DNA from: Alloprevotella sp.
GTDB lineage: Bacteria; Bacteroidota; Bacteroidia; Bacteroidales; Bacteroidaceae
Assembly (NCBI GenBank): GCA_017478625.1
Contig: JAFVDF010000016.1
Location: 62,001 to 126,000 of the forward strand
DNA length: 64,000 bases
Direction of reading: 5' to 3'
The notes under the pieces were generated by a model. It was not told the origin of the DNA. It worked only from the letters and a program-made list of their open reading frames with translations, and did no database searches. A program made the position numbers and the translations under genes. Position 1 is the stretch's first letter, and every line of letters begins with the position of its first letter. Below, piece after piece: positions 46,953-55,419 of this stretch.

Positions 46953-47256
46953 AAAGTAATAAGTTTAAAGTTAAATGTGTGAGTTCTTCCAATCCTACTT
47001 ATGGTGGAATTCTGACGCGAAGTTAGTCAAAGGAATTACCCCCCCCCATTTTTTACAATGTTTAACTAAAAACATTCGTGCGTTAATTAGATTGGCGCAC
47101 ACATGTGTATTGCGATGTTAAATGTTAAAGGAATTCACGGGCGGGCCCTTTTTATGGCCAGACCCGAATAGGGAAAAAGAAAAGTGGCGGAACTTTTTCG
47201 TAGTTCCGCCACTTGTACAGACCTGTACGGCTGTACTTCTTTCTGTTTGTATATGC
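46953..47256. other. Upstream region with poly-G tract and shared module
   Basis: No gene. It holds nine C at 47039-47047 (G on the coding strand), a TTTAAC block after it, GTTAAATGTTAAAGGA at 47117-47132, and the terminator of the next gene at 47182-47214. Confidence 0.6.
47182..47214 (-). terminator. Terminator after the outer membrane barrel gene
   Basis: AAGTGGCGGAACT pairs perfectly with AGTTCCGCCACTT over 13 bp, loop of 7. Confidence 0.8.
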
Positions 47257-47886
47257 TTAGAATGTTACGCCTATATTCACATTGACACCACTAGTCTTCT
47301 GCTTTCCATAATATGTTTTCCATATCGGATTGAAATCGAAGTTGTAGCCAATACCCAGATAGAAGCGGTTGAAATCAAAGTTCACGCCGGCCTGACCTCC
47401 GAACTGGAAACGATTAGGACCTTCAGGATAATAATCTTTATTGAAGTAAGAATCGCCATCACTGTCGAGCAAGAGCACATTGACTTTCGGACGGATACCT
47501 ACATAAGGCGCAATGCGGACATTAGAATCGCCTATTTTGAAACGATAGGTAATGTTAATGGGTACATTGAGCGCCATGAGAACTTCATCCTCCTTGCTGA
47601 AATTCAGATTATCCGTCAGACCTACTTCCAGATAGAGTGGAGAATTTCCCTTAGTGAGATTGATACCGTAAGTAAAGCCAATGGCACCACCATGGGCCGT
47701 TTCGCTGTCAAGTCCCGAGAATTTTAGAAAAGTAGGGGTGTAGCCCAGGAAAACTCGGGTATAGTTATCGTTGTCTCCCTTGACATTGTCTACAACGATA
47801 TCTGTTTCCGAACGAGATGAGACAAACTGTGCCTGCGCGCCGTAAGATGCAATCAGACAAGCTACTAGAAGAAATGTTCTTTTCAT
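47257..47886 (-). CDS. Outer membrane beta-barrel protein
   Basis: A 209-residue protein with signal peptide (to YGAQAQ) and alternating polar/aromatic strands ending in a terminal Phe (NVNIGVTF), the mark for BAM assembly. Stretches such as APYVGIRPKVNVLLL and FGGQAGVNFDFNRFYLGIGY fit the OmpA/OprF-like eight-strand barrel group. There is no peptidoglycan-binding domain. It follows the TolB-like gene by 33 bp on the same strand and may be cotranscribed with it. Confidence 0.8.
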   Translation of the reverse strand: MKRTFLLVACLIASYGAQAQFVSSRSETDIVVDNVKGDNDNYTRVFLGYTPTFLKFSGLDSETAHGGAIGFTYGINLTKGNSPLYLEVGLTDNLNFSKEDEVLMALNVPINITYRFKIGDSNVRIAPYVGIRPKVNVLLLDSDGDSYFNKDYYPEGPNRFQFGGQAGVNFDFNRFYLGIGYNFDFNPIWKTYYGKQKTSGVNVNIGVTF

Positions 47887-47919
47887 AACAATTTAGTATT
47901 TATAGTGTAGAATGAATCC

Positions 47920-48963
47920 TTATATATTGAAGTCCATGCGCCACACATTATAAATGCGACCAATAGAACCACGCTGTGAGAGGAAGAAAATACTCTTTCC
48001 GTCCGGACTCCATATAGGGCTCAGGTCATTACCCGGATGGTAGGTTAGTTGGGTCAGTTGCGTACCGTCAGTGCGTACTACAAAAATGTCCGTGTTCTCA
48101 ATTCCTTCTTTTTCGGAGGTTACGTTGCTCACGACTAATAACCATTGGCCGTCGGGCGATAGTTGAGGAGAGGTAAAGCTCTTACCCGGCTGGCCGAGGA
48201 TAAATTCCTCTACGCCTGTTTCATAATTGATTCGCCAGATTTCACTTTCGCCTTTGTCTGTAAAGCGGGCGCAATAGACGGAACTCTTCTGATCGTATGA
48301 GGGACAAGCCGTCATTCCGCGCGAATAATTAGAGAACAGGTTGTTCTTACGGTCGTAGCTCCACAGGCTATAAGCCATATAGCCCTCGCCACGGTGGAAA
48401 TAGATTGTACTGCCGTCTTTGCTGATTTCGCCACAGTAGTCGTTGTCGTTGCTGTTAGATACCTGTTTTACAACCGTACCCTGATCGGCCGACACAATAT
48501 AGAGTCCTTGGTGACCTCCGCGCAATTCGGTGAAGCAAAGTTCCTTTCCGTCCGGGCTCCAAGAGAATCCCTGAATATTAGAGCGGAATGTGCGCTGAAC
48601 ACTGGCTCCTCCACGCTGGGCACTTTTAATCATAATGTTTGTAGTACCGTTTTTCTCATTGATATAGCCAATCCGCTTGCCGTCGGGGGAGATACCAATC
48701 TGTGGCAGTATCCACCAGTCGAATTTATCTACGATTTTATTGGTCAGCAGTATCTTGCGCTTCTGCACAATCCCGCTGTTGATACCATGGCTCTTCAAAT
48801 TGGCGCAGTAGTCGGCCACGCAGTCGGCGTCGTCGGTGATTTTTTCAAATTTCACACCACCTTCTTCGGGTACAAATACTACAGAGTAGTCAAACTTGAT
48901 TTTCTTGGCCTGCAGACCCAGCACAAAAACTGACAGCAGGGTCGTCAATAACAATTTCCTCAT
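47920..48963 (-). CDS. Exported TolB-like beta-propeller protein
   Basis: A 347-residue protein with a Sec signal peptide (to LGLQA) and a beta-propeller built of WD40-like PD40 repeats: ISPDGKRIGYI, WSPDGKELCFTE, LSPDGQWLLVV, WSPDGKSIFFLS. It resembles TolB's propeller, but there are no tolQRA-pal genes nearby, so I do not call it TolB. The start ATG 48963 is chosen because it opens the signal peptide; the frame extends to 49056 but includes the poly-G region. A binding or scaffolding role in the envelope is inferred. Confidence 0.82.
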   Translation of the reverse strand: MRKLLLTTLLSVFVLGLQAKKIKFDYSVVFVPEEGGVKFEKITDDADCVADYCANLKSHGINSGIVQKRKILLTNKIVDKFDWWILPQIGISPDGKRIGYINEKNGTTNIMIKSAQRGGASVQRTFRSNIQGFSWSPDGKELCFTELRGGHQGLYIVSADQGTVVKQVSNSNDNDYCGEISKDGSTIYFHRGEGYMAYSLWSYDRKNNLFSNYSRGMTACPSYDQKSSVYCARFTDKGESEIWRINYETGVEEFILGQPGKSFTSPQLSPDGQWLLVVSNVTSEKEGIENTDIFVVRTDGTQLTQLTYHPGNDLSPIWSPDGKSIFFLSQRGSIGRIYNVWRMDFNI

Positions 48964-49291
48964 TGTAAAAAGTTTTATAATAATTGAATGTATTTGTTGA
49001 ATTATCTCTCCAAATCGTACCTCAGTAAGCGCGATTCGAAAACAAAGGTGCAACATTTCATTTTTACCCCCCCCATTTTACAAACTTTAACAGTTCAAGC
49101 AGGTTTAACTATTTATTCCGAGTGTTCTGTAATGGGAAATTGTTAAATGTTAAAGGACTCCTTCGGTTGGATAATGCAGTCCGTCTGCAAGTTTGGGGGC
49201 CAATTTGAATAGAAAATGGATTTTTGTTAGAAGCCTCATCCGCCAGCAGGTCCGCTTATTGAGGTAAATTATTTTGACATTTGGCGCAAAG

Positions 49292-49307
49292 GTTAAATTA
49301 TCTTAAC
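49292..49307. promoter_or_regulatory. GTTAA/TTAAC dyad of element 3
   Basis: GTTAAATTATCTTAAC is the reverse complement of the dyad at 9223-9238 and stands 9 bp from the first array core, as in element 1. Confidence 0.55.
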
Positions 49308-49310
49308 AGT

Positions 49311-49436
49311 TTGTTCCATAATGCAATCGTCTGGAGGCATTATGGAATAGAAAAAAAGCCTTATGGAATCTGAAAATCAGCTTATGAAATCTGTCGGTTG
49401 CATAAGCCGATTTCTCTGCGCCATAATCGGAATTTT
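49311..49436. repeat. Array 3: six 21-bp phased repeats
   Basis: Core first bases at 49317, 49338, 49359, 49380, 49401 and 49422, exactly 21 bp apart. Cores include CATAATG, CATTATG and CCTTATG, often followed by GAATC. In reversed orientation it aligns unit for unit with array 1. The frame that is open through array 1 is closed here by TAG in unit 2. Confidence 0.87.
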
Positions 49437-49440
49437 CAAC

Positions 49441-49473
49441 AAAAAAGGGCGGTTTCATCGATAGAAACCGCCC
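49441..49473 (-). terminator. Intrinsic terminator in repeat element 3
   Basis: GGGCGGTTTC and GAAACCGCCC around a 7-nt loop, with six A on the plus strand that give a U-tract in the minus-strand RNA. It differs from the element 1 terminator by one loop base. Confidence 0.8.
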
Positions 49474-49514
49474 TATAAGTCTATTGCAGTATGGCGCGAT
49501 GTGCTTCTCTTAGG
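49441..49514 (-). ncRNA. Predicted short RNA of repeat element 3
   Basis: Runs from the predicted start after TAAATTTG to the terminator, about 70 nt, matching the predicted RNA of element 1 in length and 3' end. Confidence 0.35.
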
Positions 49515-49520
49515 CTATCA

Positions 49521-49551
49521 CAAATTTACAAAAACTTCCGGACCTGCGCAA
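49521..49551 (-). promoter_or_regulatory. Promoter-like pair in repeat element 3
   Basis: On the minus strand, TTGC (49548-49551), 19 bp, TAAATTTG (49521-49528), identical in boxes and spacing to element 1. Confidence 0.5.
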
Positions 49552-49966
49552 GGGGGCTTTTTTGTGCTTTTCCGCGAAAAATTTTGACAAACGAGGAGTG
49601 TTTCCTGTCGTTGCTTGCTGTGGTTCCGCCGACAGATGGTACGGGGTGCTTGTGCGAGTATGGCATCGGCGTTTTCCGACCCGATGTGAACCGAACCCAT
49701 TATGGAGGCGCCGTGGGAGTGCTTGGAGTCGTGCGGTTCTGCCGTGGTCTTTTTTGCGAGAACGGTGGGCAGGGCGCGTGAGAGCAGTGTAGGAGCGTTG
49801 TGGAAATGAGGTAAAATCGTAGGACTGCCTGCGACGGGCTGATGCGTCCGTTGTAGCAGCCGACAGCTGGCAGATACACGCCACACCGTGGCTATAGTCG
49901 CTCAGTCGGTATAGGACTTATGCTGAGGGCTCGCTCCCACGAACCGGCGGGCCTTATCTACGCAAA

Positions 49967-49992
49967 AAATCCTCTGTTTAGTCAGAGGATTT
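49967..49992 (-). terminator. Terminator after tRNA-Gln
   Basis: AAATCCTCTG pairs with CAGAGGATTT, loop of 6, followed on the minus strand by further T. It lies 6 bp past the encoded CCA. Confidence 0.8.
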
Positions 49993-49998
49993 CTCGGT

Positions 49999-50072
49999 TG
50001 GTTGGGGTACCCGGATTCGAACCAGGAAAGGCAGGACCAGAATCTGCAGTGTTACCATTACACCATACCCCA
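49999..50072 (-). tRNA. tRNA-Gln(CUG) with encoded CCA
   Basis: Reads on the minus strand from TGGGGTA to TACCCCA-A-CCA. The acceptor stem is perfect, the D-loop has GTGTAATGGTAAC, the anticodon loop is TTCTGGT (anticodon CTG) and the T-arm holds GGTTCGAATCC. The 3' CCA appears to be encoded. The anticodon stem GCAGA/CCTGC has an A-C mismatch next to the loop. Confidence 0.93.
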
Positions 50073-50109
50073 ATCGGAGTCATTCGGGGGTTCCTTCCCA
50101 AATGCGGAG

Positions 50110-50141
50110 CAAAAATAGAGTCTTCCGAAATAAATAGCAAA
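50110..50141 (-). promoter_or_regulatory. tRNA-Gln promoter
   Basis: On the minus strand, TTTG (50138-50141), 20 bp, TATTTTTG (50110-50117): both boxes match the Bacteroidetes consensus, about 38 bp before the tRNA. Confidence 0.75.
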
Positions 50142-50185
50142 TAATTTTTGAGAAAAAGTGAAATCTGTTCTGTTTTTGCGTGGGC

Positions 50186-52246
50186 TTATTCTGTTTTTTT
50201 GCCCGCCGATGCGGTCTTCGTGGCGAACGGATGGCGGAACGTACAACCCTCGCGCCAGCGGCTACAACCGTATGCGGTGCGTCCTTTGATTACTTTGCCC
50301 TCGCCACAGACCGGACATTTCATGCCGGCGCGTATGCTTTTTTTATTGCCGGAAGTTCCGGATTTGCGCGTCGGCTTGGTGGCCGAGGCCGTGCGGGCCG
50401 TGTGTATGACGGTGCCGTTATTCTCTCGCAGCACATCCAGCACAATCCGGCTGATCATATCTTTCATTTCGCCTATAAAAGTGGCGGCATCGTAATCGCC
50501 ACGCTCTATCTGTCGGAGTTTGCGCTCCCATTGGCCGGTAAGTTCTACGCTTTTGAGCAATTCCTCCTTGATGACGGCTATCAGGGCTGTTCCCGTATCT
50601 GTCGGCATAAGGGCTTTCTTCGCTTTCCGGATGTAGTTGCGCCGGAAGAGCGTCTCAATGATTGCCGCTCGCGTAGAAGGACGTCCAATGCCGTTTTCTT
50701 TCAGCGCGTCGCGCAGGTCTTCGTCTTCCACTTGCTTACCCGCTGTTTCCATGGCACGGAGTAGGGTGGCTTCCGTATAAGGCTTCGGTGGCTGGGTCTG
50801 CTTCTGTGTGAGCGTGGGCTTATGGGGGCCACTTTCGCCTTTGTGAAATGCGGGCAGTGTGCGTTCCTCTTCTTTTGCGGCCTCATCCTCTTCCTCTGTT
50901 AGGGCCTTTTCCCGTTCGAAAACTATGCGCCAGCCAGATTGCAGAATCTGTTTTCCCGTAGCGCGGAAAGAGGTTTCTTCCACGCGCCCGGTTACCGTCG
51001 TCGTAGAGAACAGGCAGTCGGGGTGGAAGATGGCTATGAACCGACGGGCGATAAGGTCGAACACTTTGGCTTCCATATCGGGCAGGCCTGCGGGCTTATG
51101 CCCTGTGGGGATTATAGCGTGGTGGTCGGTCACTTTCTTTGTGTCAAATACCTTTTTGCTCTTCCGGAGTTTCTGTCCGCGCAGGGGCTGGAGTAGTTCG
51201 CCGTACCTGTCGTTCAGACTGTTAAGGATTTGTGCACATTTCGGGTAGATGTCATCGGGCAGATAGGTAGTATCGACGCGCGGATAGGTTGTGATCTTCT
51301 TTTCGTAGAGACTCTGAATCAGTTGGAGCGTCGTATCGGCCGAAAAACCAAACTTCTTGTTACATTCCACTTGTAGCGAGGTCAGGTCAAACAGTCGTGG
51401 AGGAGCCTCGGAGCCGTCTTTTTGGCTGACGGATACTACTTCAAATGGCTTTCCCTCAATGCGTCGGAGCGCTTCACGGCCCTCCTCTTCACTTAGAAAG
51501 GCATTTTTCAGGGCTTTATTATTGCCGGTGTCGCCCTCTGTGTCGGTCTGTGCGGTAAAAAGCACTTTGCGATATTCCGTAGCCAGCACCCAGTAGGGCG
51601 TAGGCACAAACGAATCGATTTCCTGTTGCCGTCGTACAATCAGAGCCAGCGTGGGAGTTTGTACACGGCCCACGGAGAGTGGCGTAGCCCCCCGTTCGCG
51701 CTGACCAAACTTGAGTGTGTAGAGTCGCGTAGCATTCATTCCCAGAATCCAGTCGCCTATGGCGCGGCAAAGACCGGCTTCATAGAGCCCATTATATTTT
51801 TCTTCCGCTTGCAGGTTGTCGAAGCCCTCGCGAATGGCTTCGTCGGTCATAGAAGATATCCACAGCCGTTTTACAGGCACCTGTGCGCCCGTATGTTGCT
51901 TCACCCAGCGCTGAATAAGTTCACCTTCCTGTCCGGCATCGCCGCAATTTACGATTAGCTCTGCGCTCTTAAACAGTCGCTTAATGGTGTCAAACTGTTT
52001 CTTTATGCCACGGTCGTTTTTCAGTCGTATGCCGAAGCGTGGCGGTAGCATAGGCAGTTGGCCGAGGCTCCAATGGTGCCAGGTCTCGGCGTAATCCTCG
52101 GGGTACTTGAGCTCGCAGAGATGTCCAAAGGTCCAAGTCACCTGGTAGCCGTTGCCTTCGATATACCCGTCGCGCATAGTGGTGGCTCCGAGTATGCGGG
52201 CAATGTCTCTCGCCACGCTAGGTTTTTCTGCAATACATACTATCAT
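50186..52246 (-). CDS. topB: DNA topoisomerase III
   Basis: A 686-residue type IA topoisomerase that relaxes and decatenates DNA through a covalent tyrosine link. The Toprim domain starts with VCIAEKPSVARDIA and has NCGDAGQEGELIQRW; the catalytic Tyr lies in KKITTYPRVDTTYLP; PLSVGRVQTPTLALIV marks domain IV. The C-terminus has one Cys4-type zinc finger (CPVCGEGKV...GCSRWREGC) and a basic tail. TopB copies also occur on mobile elements, but nothing around this one suggests transfer. The FecE-like gene upstream ends 9 bp before its start. Confidence 0.95.
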   Translation of the reverse strand: MIVCIAEKPSVARDIARILGATTMRDGYIEGNGYQVTWTFGHLCELKYPEDYAETWHHWSLGQLPMLPPRFGIRLKNDRGIKKQFDTIKRLFKSAELIVNCGDAGQEGELIQRWVKQHTGAQVPVKRLWISSMTDEAIREGFDNLQAEEKYNGLYEAGLCRAIGDWILGMNATRLYTLKFGQRERGATPLSVGRVQTPTLALIVRRQQEIDSFVPTPYWVLATEYRKVLFTAQTDTEGDTGNNKALKNAFLSEEEGREALRRIEGKPFEVVSVSQKDGSEAPPRLFDLTSLQVECNKKFGFSADTTLQLIQSLYEKKITTYPRVDTTYLPDDIYPKCAQILNSLNDRYGELLQPLRGQKLRKSKKVFDTKKVTDHHAIIPTGHKPAGLPDMEAKVFDLIARRFIAIFHPDCLFSTTTVTGRVEETSFRATGKQILQSGWRIVFEREKALTEEEDEAAKEEERTLPAFHKGESGPHKPTLTQKQTQPPKPYTEATLLRAMETAGKQVEDEDLRDALKENGIGRPSTRAAIIETLFRRNYIRKAKKALMPTDTGTALIAVIKEELLKSVELTGQWERKLRQIERGDYDAATFIGEMKDMISRIVLDVLRENNGTVIHTARTASATKPTRKSGTSGNKKSIRAGMKCPVCGEGKVIKGRTAYGCSRWREGCTFRHPFATKTASAGKKTE

Positions 52247-52255
52247 TTCGTAGGT

Positions 52256-53032
52256 CTATGGGGTGGTGGGATCAGAAGAATGAGTCAAATCGCAAGGGGC
52301 TTCCAGATTCAGAAACCGTATCAGTGTGCCGTCGGCCGAAAGGGCTGAGGGCGTGCCCGTCAGCAGTTGGTCTGGTGAAAGTAGCCAGCATTGGTCTGCA
52401 GAACGGATCGCGTTGCCTACGTCGTGGGTGCTTACGAGAATGGCCTTATGCTCTTCGTGGGCCAGACGCGCCAGCAGGTCCATCAGCCGTTTCTTTGCTC
52501 TGAAATCCAAGTAGGCTCCCGGTTCGTCCAATAGGATGACGGGAGTTTGCTGGGACAAGGCCTTGGCTATCATTACGCGCTGACGCTCGCCGTCGGACAA
52601 ACTGCTCAGAAGACGGCGCGAAAGGTGGGACACCTCCGTGGCTTCCATGGCCTGGCTTACGATCTGACGGTCTTCCTCTGAGATACGCCCGGAGAAGGGG
52701 GTGTAAGGCATCCGTCCCATTTCCACAATTTCACGTACCCTAAGGAAACCCGTATCGGGCAGGCTCGTGAGCACTACGGCCACAGTCTGTGCAAGTTGTC
52801 GGGGCGTGAAATCCGCAAGGGGCTTGGTGCCGTAGCAGATTTCCCCAGAGATAGGAGCCAGAAGGCCCGAGAGCGTGCGCAACAGCGTCGTCTTTCCGCA
52901 CCCGTTAAGCCCGATGAGCGCCGTTAATGCCGAGGCGCTCAGCTGCGCGCTAAGGCCTTGGCCTACTAGGTGCTGTCGGCCTGCGTTGCGGTAGCCTGTA
53001 GAAAGACGGGAGATGCTGAGCGGGGAGTTCAC
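52256..53032 (-). CDS. ABC transporter ATPase, FecE/BtuD type (orphan)
   Basis: A 258-residue ATPase with Walker A GLNGCGKTT (41-49), the Q-loop region after TLSGLLAP, signature LSDGERQR, Walker B VILLDEP and the switch His in STHDVGNAI. It belongs to the group that powers uptake of iron-siderophores, heme or cobalamin. No permease or binding protein gene is adjacent: a sialidase lies upstream (12 bp) and topB downstream (9 bp), all on the minus strand. Its partner must lie elsewhere. Confidence 0.88.
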   Translation of the reverse strand: MNSPLSISRLSTGYRNAGRQHLVGQGLSAQLSASALTALIGLNGCGKTTLLRTLSGLLAPISGEICYGTKPLADFTPRQLAQTVAVVLTSLPDTGFLRVREIVEMGRMPYTPFSGRISEEDRQIVSQAMEATEVSHLSRRLLSSLSDGERQRVMIAKALSQQTPVILLDEPGAYLDFRAKKRLMDLLARLAHEEHKAILVSTHDVGNAIRSADQCWLLSPDQLLTGTPSALSADGTLIRFLNLEAPCDLTHSSDPTTP

Positions 53033-53044
53033 AAGACGAGCGGA

Positions 53045-54364
53045 TTAGCGTGTGGCGGGCTGGAGTGCGTATTTTCCAGAAGTTATTTCTTCCAAAGACA
53101 GGTTGCGGTAAATCAGGTCATAGCCATCACCGATTTTTACCTGCTGTGTGTAGGATTCTTCATAAAAGAAACCGATTGTACCATCCTGCTGCAAGCACAT
53201 AGTAGAGTAAGCGCTGGTCTGTGTGCTTATGCGACAGACATTTTCTACGGGCCAGTGGTCTGCGATGTCTGCAGGCGTCGGGTCGGCCGGTATTTCTTTG
53301 TACACAATAGATACATCCGCGCGCGTGTTAGCGGCTGGAAGCGATTGAAGCAACAGCCATACGGGAGTATTGTCGGCCCGGCGGATTGCGGACAACAGGA
53401 GTACGTCGCCGTTGCAGGCATTACCTCCCAGATGCAAGCCTTCCGGAAATGCGTCGGAGTCGGCTTGCTGTTGCCACGAGCCTTCCGCAGTGGTGGCGTC
53501 GGTATATTTATATATGTTATAATATCGGCCGTGGGCTTTTCTGCTGGAGAGGAGTACATCGCCGTTGGGCAGTTCTTCGCATTTAGGCTCGTTTCCGTTG
53601 GCTACAGCCAGTTGTGCGCCGTCGGCACCCACGCCCAGCGGATGCCAGGTATGCCCCAAGTCGTCGCTATATAGCACGTAGTTACCCGAATAGGTGCAAA
53701 AAGGAGCATAGATACGGTAATGGCTCCCTACCTTTATCCGACTACTTTGGCACAGTTCTCCGCTGCCCACGAAAGCGGCCTTAGCCGATGGGGGAATAAT
53801 GGAATAGACGGATTCGGTAATATCCTCAGGCGGAAAGAATGTCCAATGGCCCTGCGCATCGGACGTGCCTCGAAACTGTGCACATCGGAGCGTCTTCTCG
53901 AAGCCATCTGTCACGTCGGAGAACGGCCAAGCCACTCCACCGGCCGCACATAAGGTGAGCAAGGTGCCTGTCTCGCGGTCGCACACTATGGCTGCATCGC
54001 CGAAACCATAGGTAAAATCATTGTAGATACGTCCGTCGGTCCGTCGGTCGGGACTTCCCGTGCCACGGATTACGGTAAAGGGTTCACTCCAAGTCCGTCC
54101 CTGATCATCACTCGTTCGCGCCAGAATGTCGCAACGGCCAAATCCGATATCGGTCCCGCATTTCAGCCAGCCTGCCAGAGCAATTAGCTGCCCGCTCGGA
54201 TGCTGGTCCAGAGAAGGAATACGGTACGGATAGTCGGAAGCGGTGTTGGCAAAGAGCGTCTGGCTCTTCCGGACCGGTGCTTCTGCAGGGGTCTGAGCAT
54301 AGCATAATGCGGTTGTAGAAAAGAAGGCTACTGTCAGCAGAGCGGAGCGTTGTATGAGGTTCAT
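53045..54364 (-). CDS. Secreted sialidase (GH33)
   Basis: A 439-residue exo-sialidase with Sec signal peptide (to CYAQ). The FRIP-type motif is YRIPSLDQHP, followed by the acid/base region GTDIGFGRCDI. Asp boxes are SDDQGRTW and SDDLGHTW. The Glu in ANGNEPKCEEL and later Arg residues complete the six-blade active site in which Arg residues bind the sialate carboxylate. It releases terminal sialic acid from host glycans and would complement the GH92 enzymes in N-glycan foraging, although it lies 22 kb away. No sialic acid catabolic genes are seen in the window. Confidence 0.9.
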   Translation of the reverse strand: MNLIQRSALLTVAFFSTTALCYAQTPAEAPVRKSQTLFANTASDYPYRIPSLDQHPSGQLIALAGWLKCGTDIGFGRCDILARTSDDQGRTWSEPFTVIRGTGSPDRRTDGRIYNDFTYGFGDAAIVCDRETGTLLTLCAAGGVAWPFSDVTDGFEKTLRCAQFRGTSDAQGHWTFFPPEDITESVYSIIPPSAKAAFVGSGELCQSSRIKVGSHYRIYAPFCTYSGNYVLYSDDLGHTWHPLGVGADGAQLAVANGNEPKCEELPNGDVLLSSRKAHGRYYNIYKYTDATTAEGSWQQQADSDAFPEGLHLGGNACNGDVLLLSAIRRADNTPVWLLLQSLPAANTRADVSIVYKEIPADPTPADIADHWPVENVCRISTQTSAYSTMCLQQDGTIGFFYEESYTQQVKIGDGYDLIYRNLSLEEITSGKYALQPATR

Positions 54365-54402
54365 CGGGCGTGGTTTTTGAAAATAGAGGCTTACAATTAG
54401 AG

Positions 54403-54410
54403 CAAAATTA
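54403..54410 (-). promoter_or_regulatory. -7 box for the sialidase gene
   Basis: TAATTTTG on the minus strand, 38 bp before the start codon. The array-like motif TTGCATTATACAA lies just upstream at 54426-54438. Confidence 0.45.
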
Positions 54411-54443
54411 TGCTTTTTCGTTTTATTGCATTATACAATTTTC

Positions 54444-54451
54444 TAAATTTG
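54444..54451 (+). promoter_or_regulatory. -7 box for the M48 protease gene
   Basis: TAAATTTG, 38 bp before ATG 54490, in an AT-rich run. The -33 element is unclear. Confidence 0.45.
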
Positions 54452-54489
54452 TGGCTGAGTTGACGAAAACAAATATTAAATCAAACGAT

Positions 54490-55305
54490 ATGAAAAAGAT
54501 TTTTACCAGTTTGCTTTTTGCAACACTGATTACCCTTACGGGATGTGGCACTTCAAGCAAGGTTCCACTCACCGGGCGTACCCAACGGCTCCTTGTCTCG
54601 GATGCGCAGGTGCTTAGCCTAAGTAGCGAACAATATACCTCCTATATGAAGACCGCTAAGGCTAGCACAGACAAGAAAAACACCGAGATGGTGAAGCGCG
54701 TGGGCCAGAAGCTGGCCACGGCCGTGGAGAAATATCTCACTGCAAACGGCTATGCAGAAGACGTGAAGAACTTCTCGTGGGAATTCAACCTTGTACAGGA
54801 CGCTACGGCCAATGCATTTTGTATGCCTGGCGGGAAAATTGTCGTTTACGAGGGCCTGTTGCCCATCACCAAGGATGAATCGTCGCTCGCCATAGTGCTG
54901 GGTCACGAAATCGCCCACGCAGTGGCTCGCCATAGCGCCGAACAACTCACCAGTCAGCTCAAAGCGCAATATGGAGCGCAGGCAGCGAATTATATCTTAG
55001 GCGCAGTGGGCGGTGGCCAGTGGCAACAGATCGGCAATGCCGCATTTAGTTTCGGAAGCAATAGTCTTTTGCGCAAATTCTCGCGTTCCAACGAATCGGA
55101 GGCCGATTATATGGGTCTGGTGTTCGCTGCAATGGCGGGATACAACCCTGCTGTAGCCGTAGATTTCTGGCAAAGGATGGCAAGCAACAGTTCTTCCAGT
55201 ACGCCCGAGTTCTTTAGCGATCACCCCAGTGATGCCACTCGTATCGCTAATATTCAGAGGTGGCTACCCGAGGCTCAGAAATACTATACGGGTACGTCTA
55301 AGTAG
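54490..55305 (+). CDS. M48-family metalloprotease lipoprotein (BepA/LoiP-like)
   Basis: A 271-residue zinc peptidase. The lipobox is TLTGC (Cys19), then the family's VPLTGRTQRLLVS entry. The metal site is HEIAH (139-143) with Glu202 in NESEADYMG as third ligand. This group cleaves misfolded outer membrane proteins in the periplasm. The frame opens at 54370, but ATG 54490 starts the signal peptide. No tetratricopeptide domain follows, so it is closer to LoiP than BepA. Confidence 0.92.
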   Translation: MKKIFTSLLFATLITLTGCGTSSKVPLTGRTQRLLVSDAQVLSLSSEQYTSYMKTAKASTDKKNTEMVKRVGQKLATAVEKYLTANGYAEDVKNFSWEFNLVQDATANAFCMPGGKIVVYEGLLPITKDESSLAIVLGHEIAHAVARHSAEQLTSQLKAQYGAQAANYILGAVGGGQWQQIGNAAFSFGSNSLLRKFSRSNESEADYMGLVFAAMAGYNPAVAVDFWQRMASNSSSSTPEFFSDHPSDATRIANIQRWLPEAQKYYTGTSK

Positions 55306-55332
55306 GCGTAACCCTATTGCATAGATTGATAA

Positions 55333-55365
55333 TAGCCGCTTATGTCCTGAAAACATAAGCGGCTA
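55333..55365 (+). terminator. Terminator after the M48 gene
   Basis: TAGCCGCTTATGT pairs with ACATAAGCGGCTA over 13 bp, loop of 7, followed by CTTTT. Confidence 0.8.
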
Positions 55366-55419
55366 CTTTTATGTCATAAGCGTACGCTCCGACCTACGGC
55401 TTGCATAGGCCGAGAAGAG

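Larger units (their letters stand above)
48964..49998. other. 1-kb gene-free region holding composite repeat element 3
   Basis: Besides an eight-C tract (49067-49074) and a module shared with 46953-47256, it carries the inverted composite element at 49292-49593. From 49602 to 49960 I see no gene, RNA or repeat; frames of 96-124 codons there lack starts or composition typical of genes. Confidence 0.65.

Noticed and set aside
47920-48963. TolB of the Tol-Pal system
   Set aside because: Propeller repeats fit, but no tolA, tolQ, tolR or pal gene is nearby and the N-terminal TolB domain was not recognised.
49510-49886. Small genes on both strands near element 3
   Set aside because: Frames of 96-124 codons overlap each other, rich in Arg/Ser/Pro as expected of out-of-frame GC-rich DNA; no start context or known motif.
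50186-52246. TopB as a sign of an integrated conjugative element
   Set aside because: No tra, mob, integrase or att-like sequence is near, and the gene sits among housekeeping genes.
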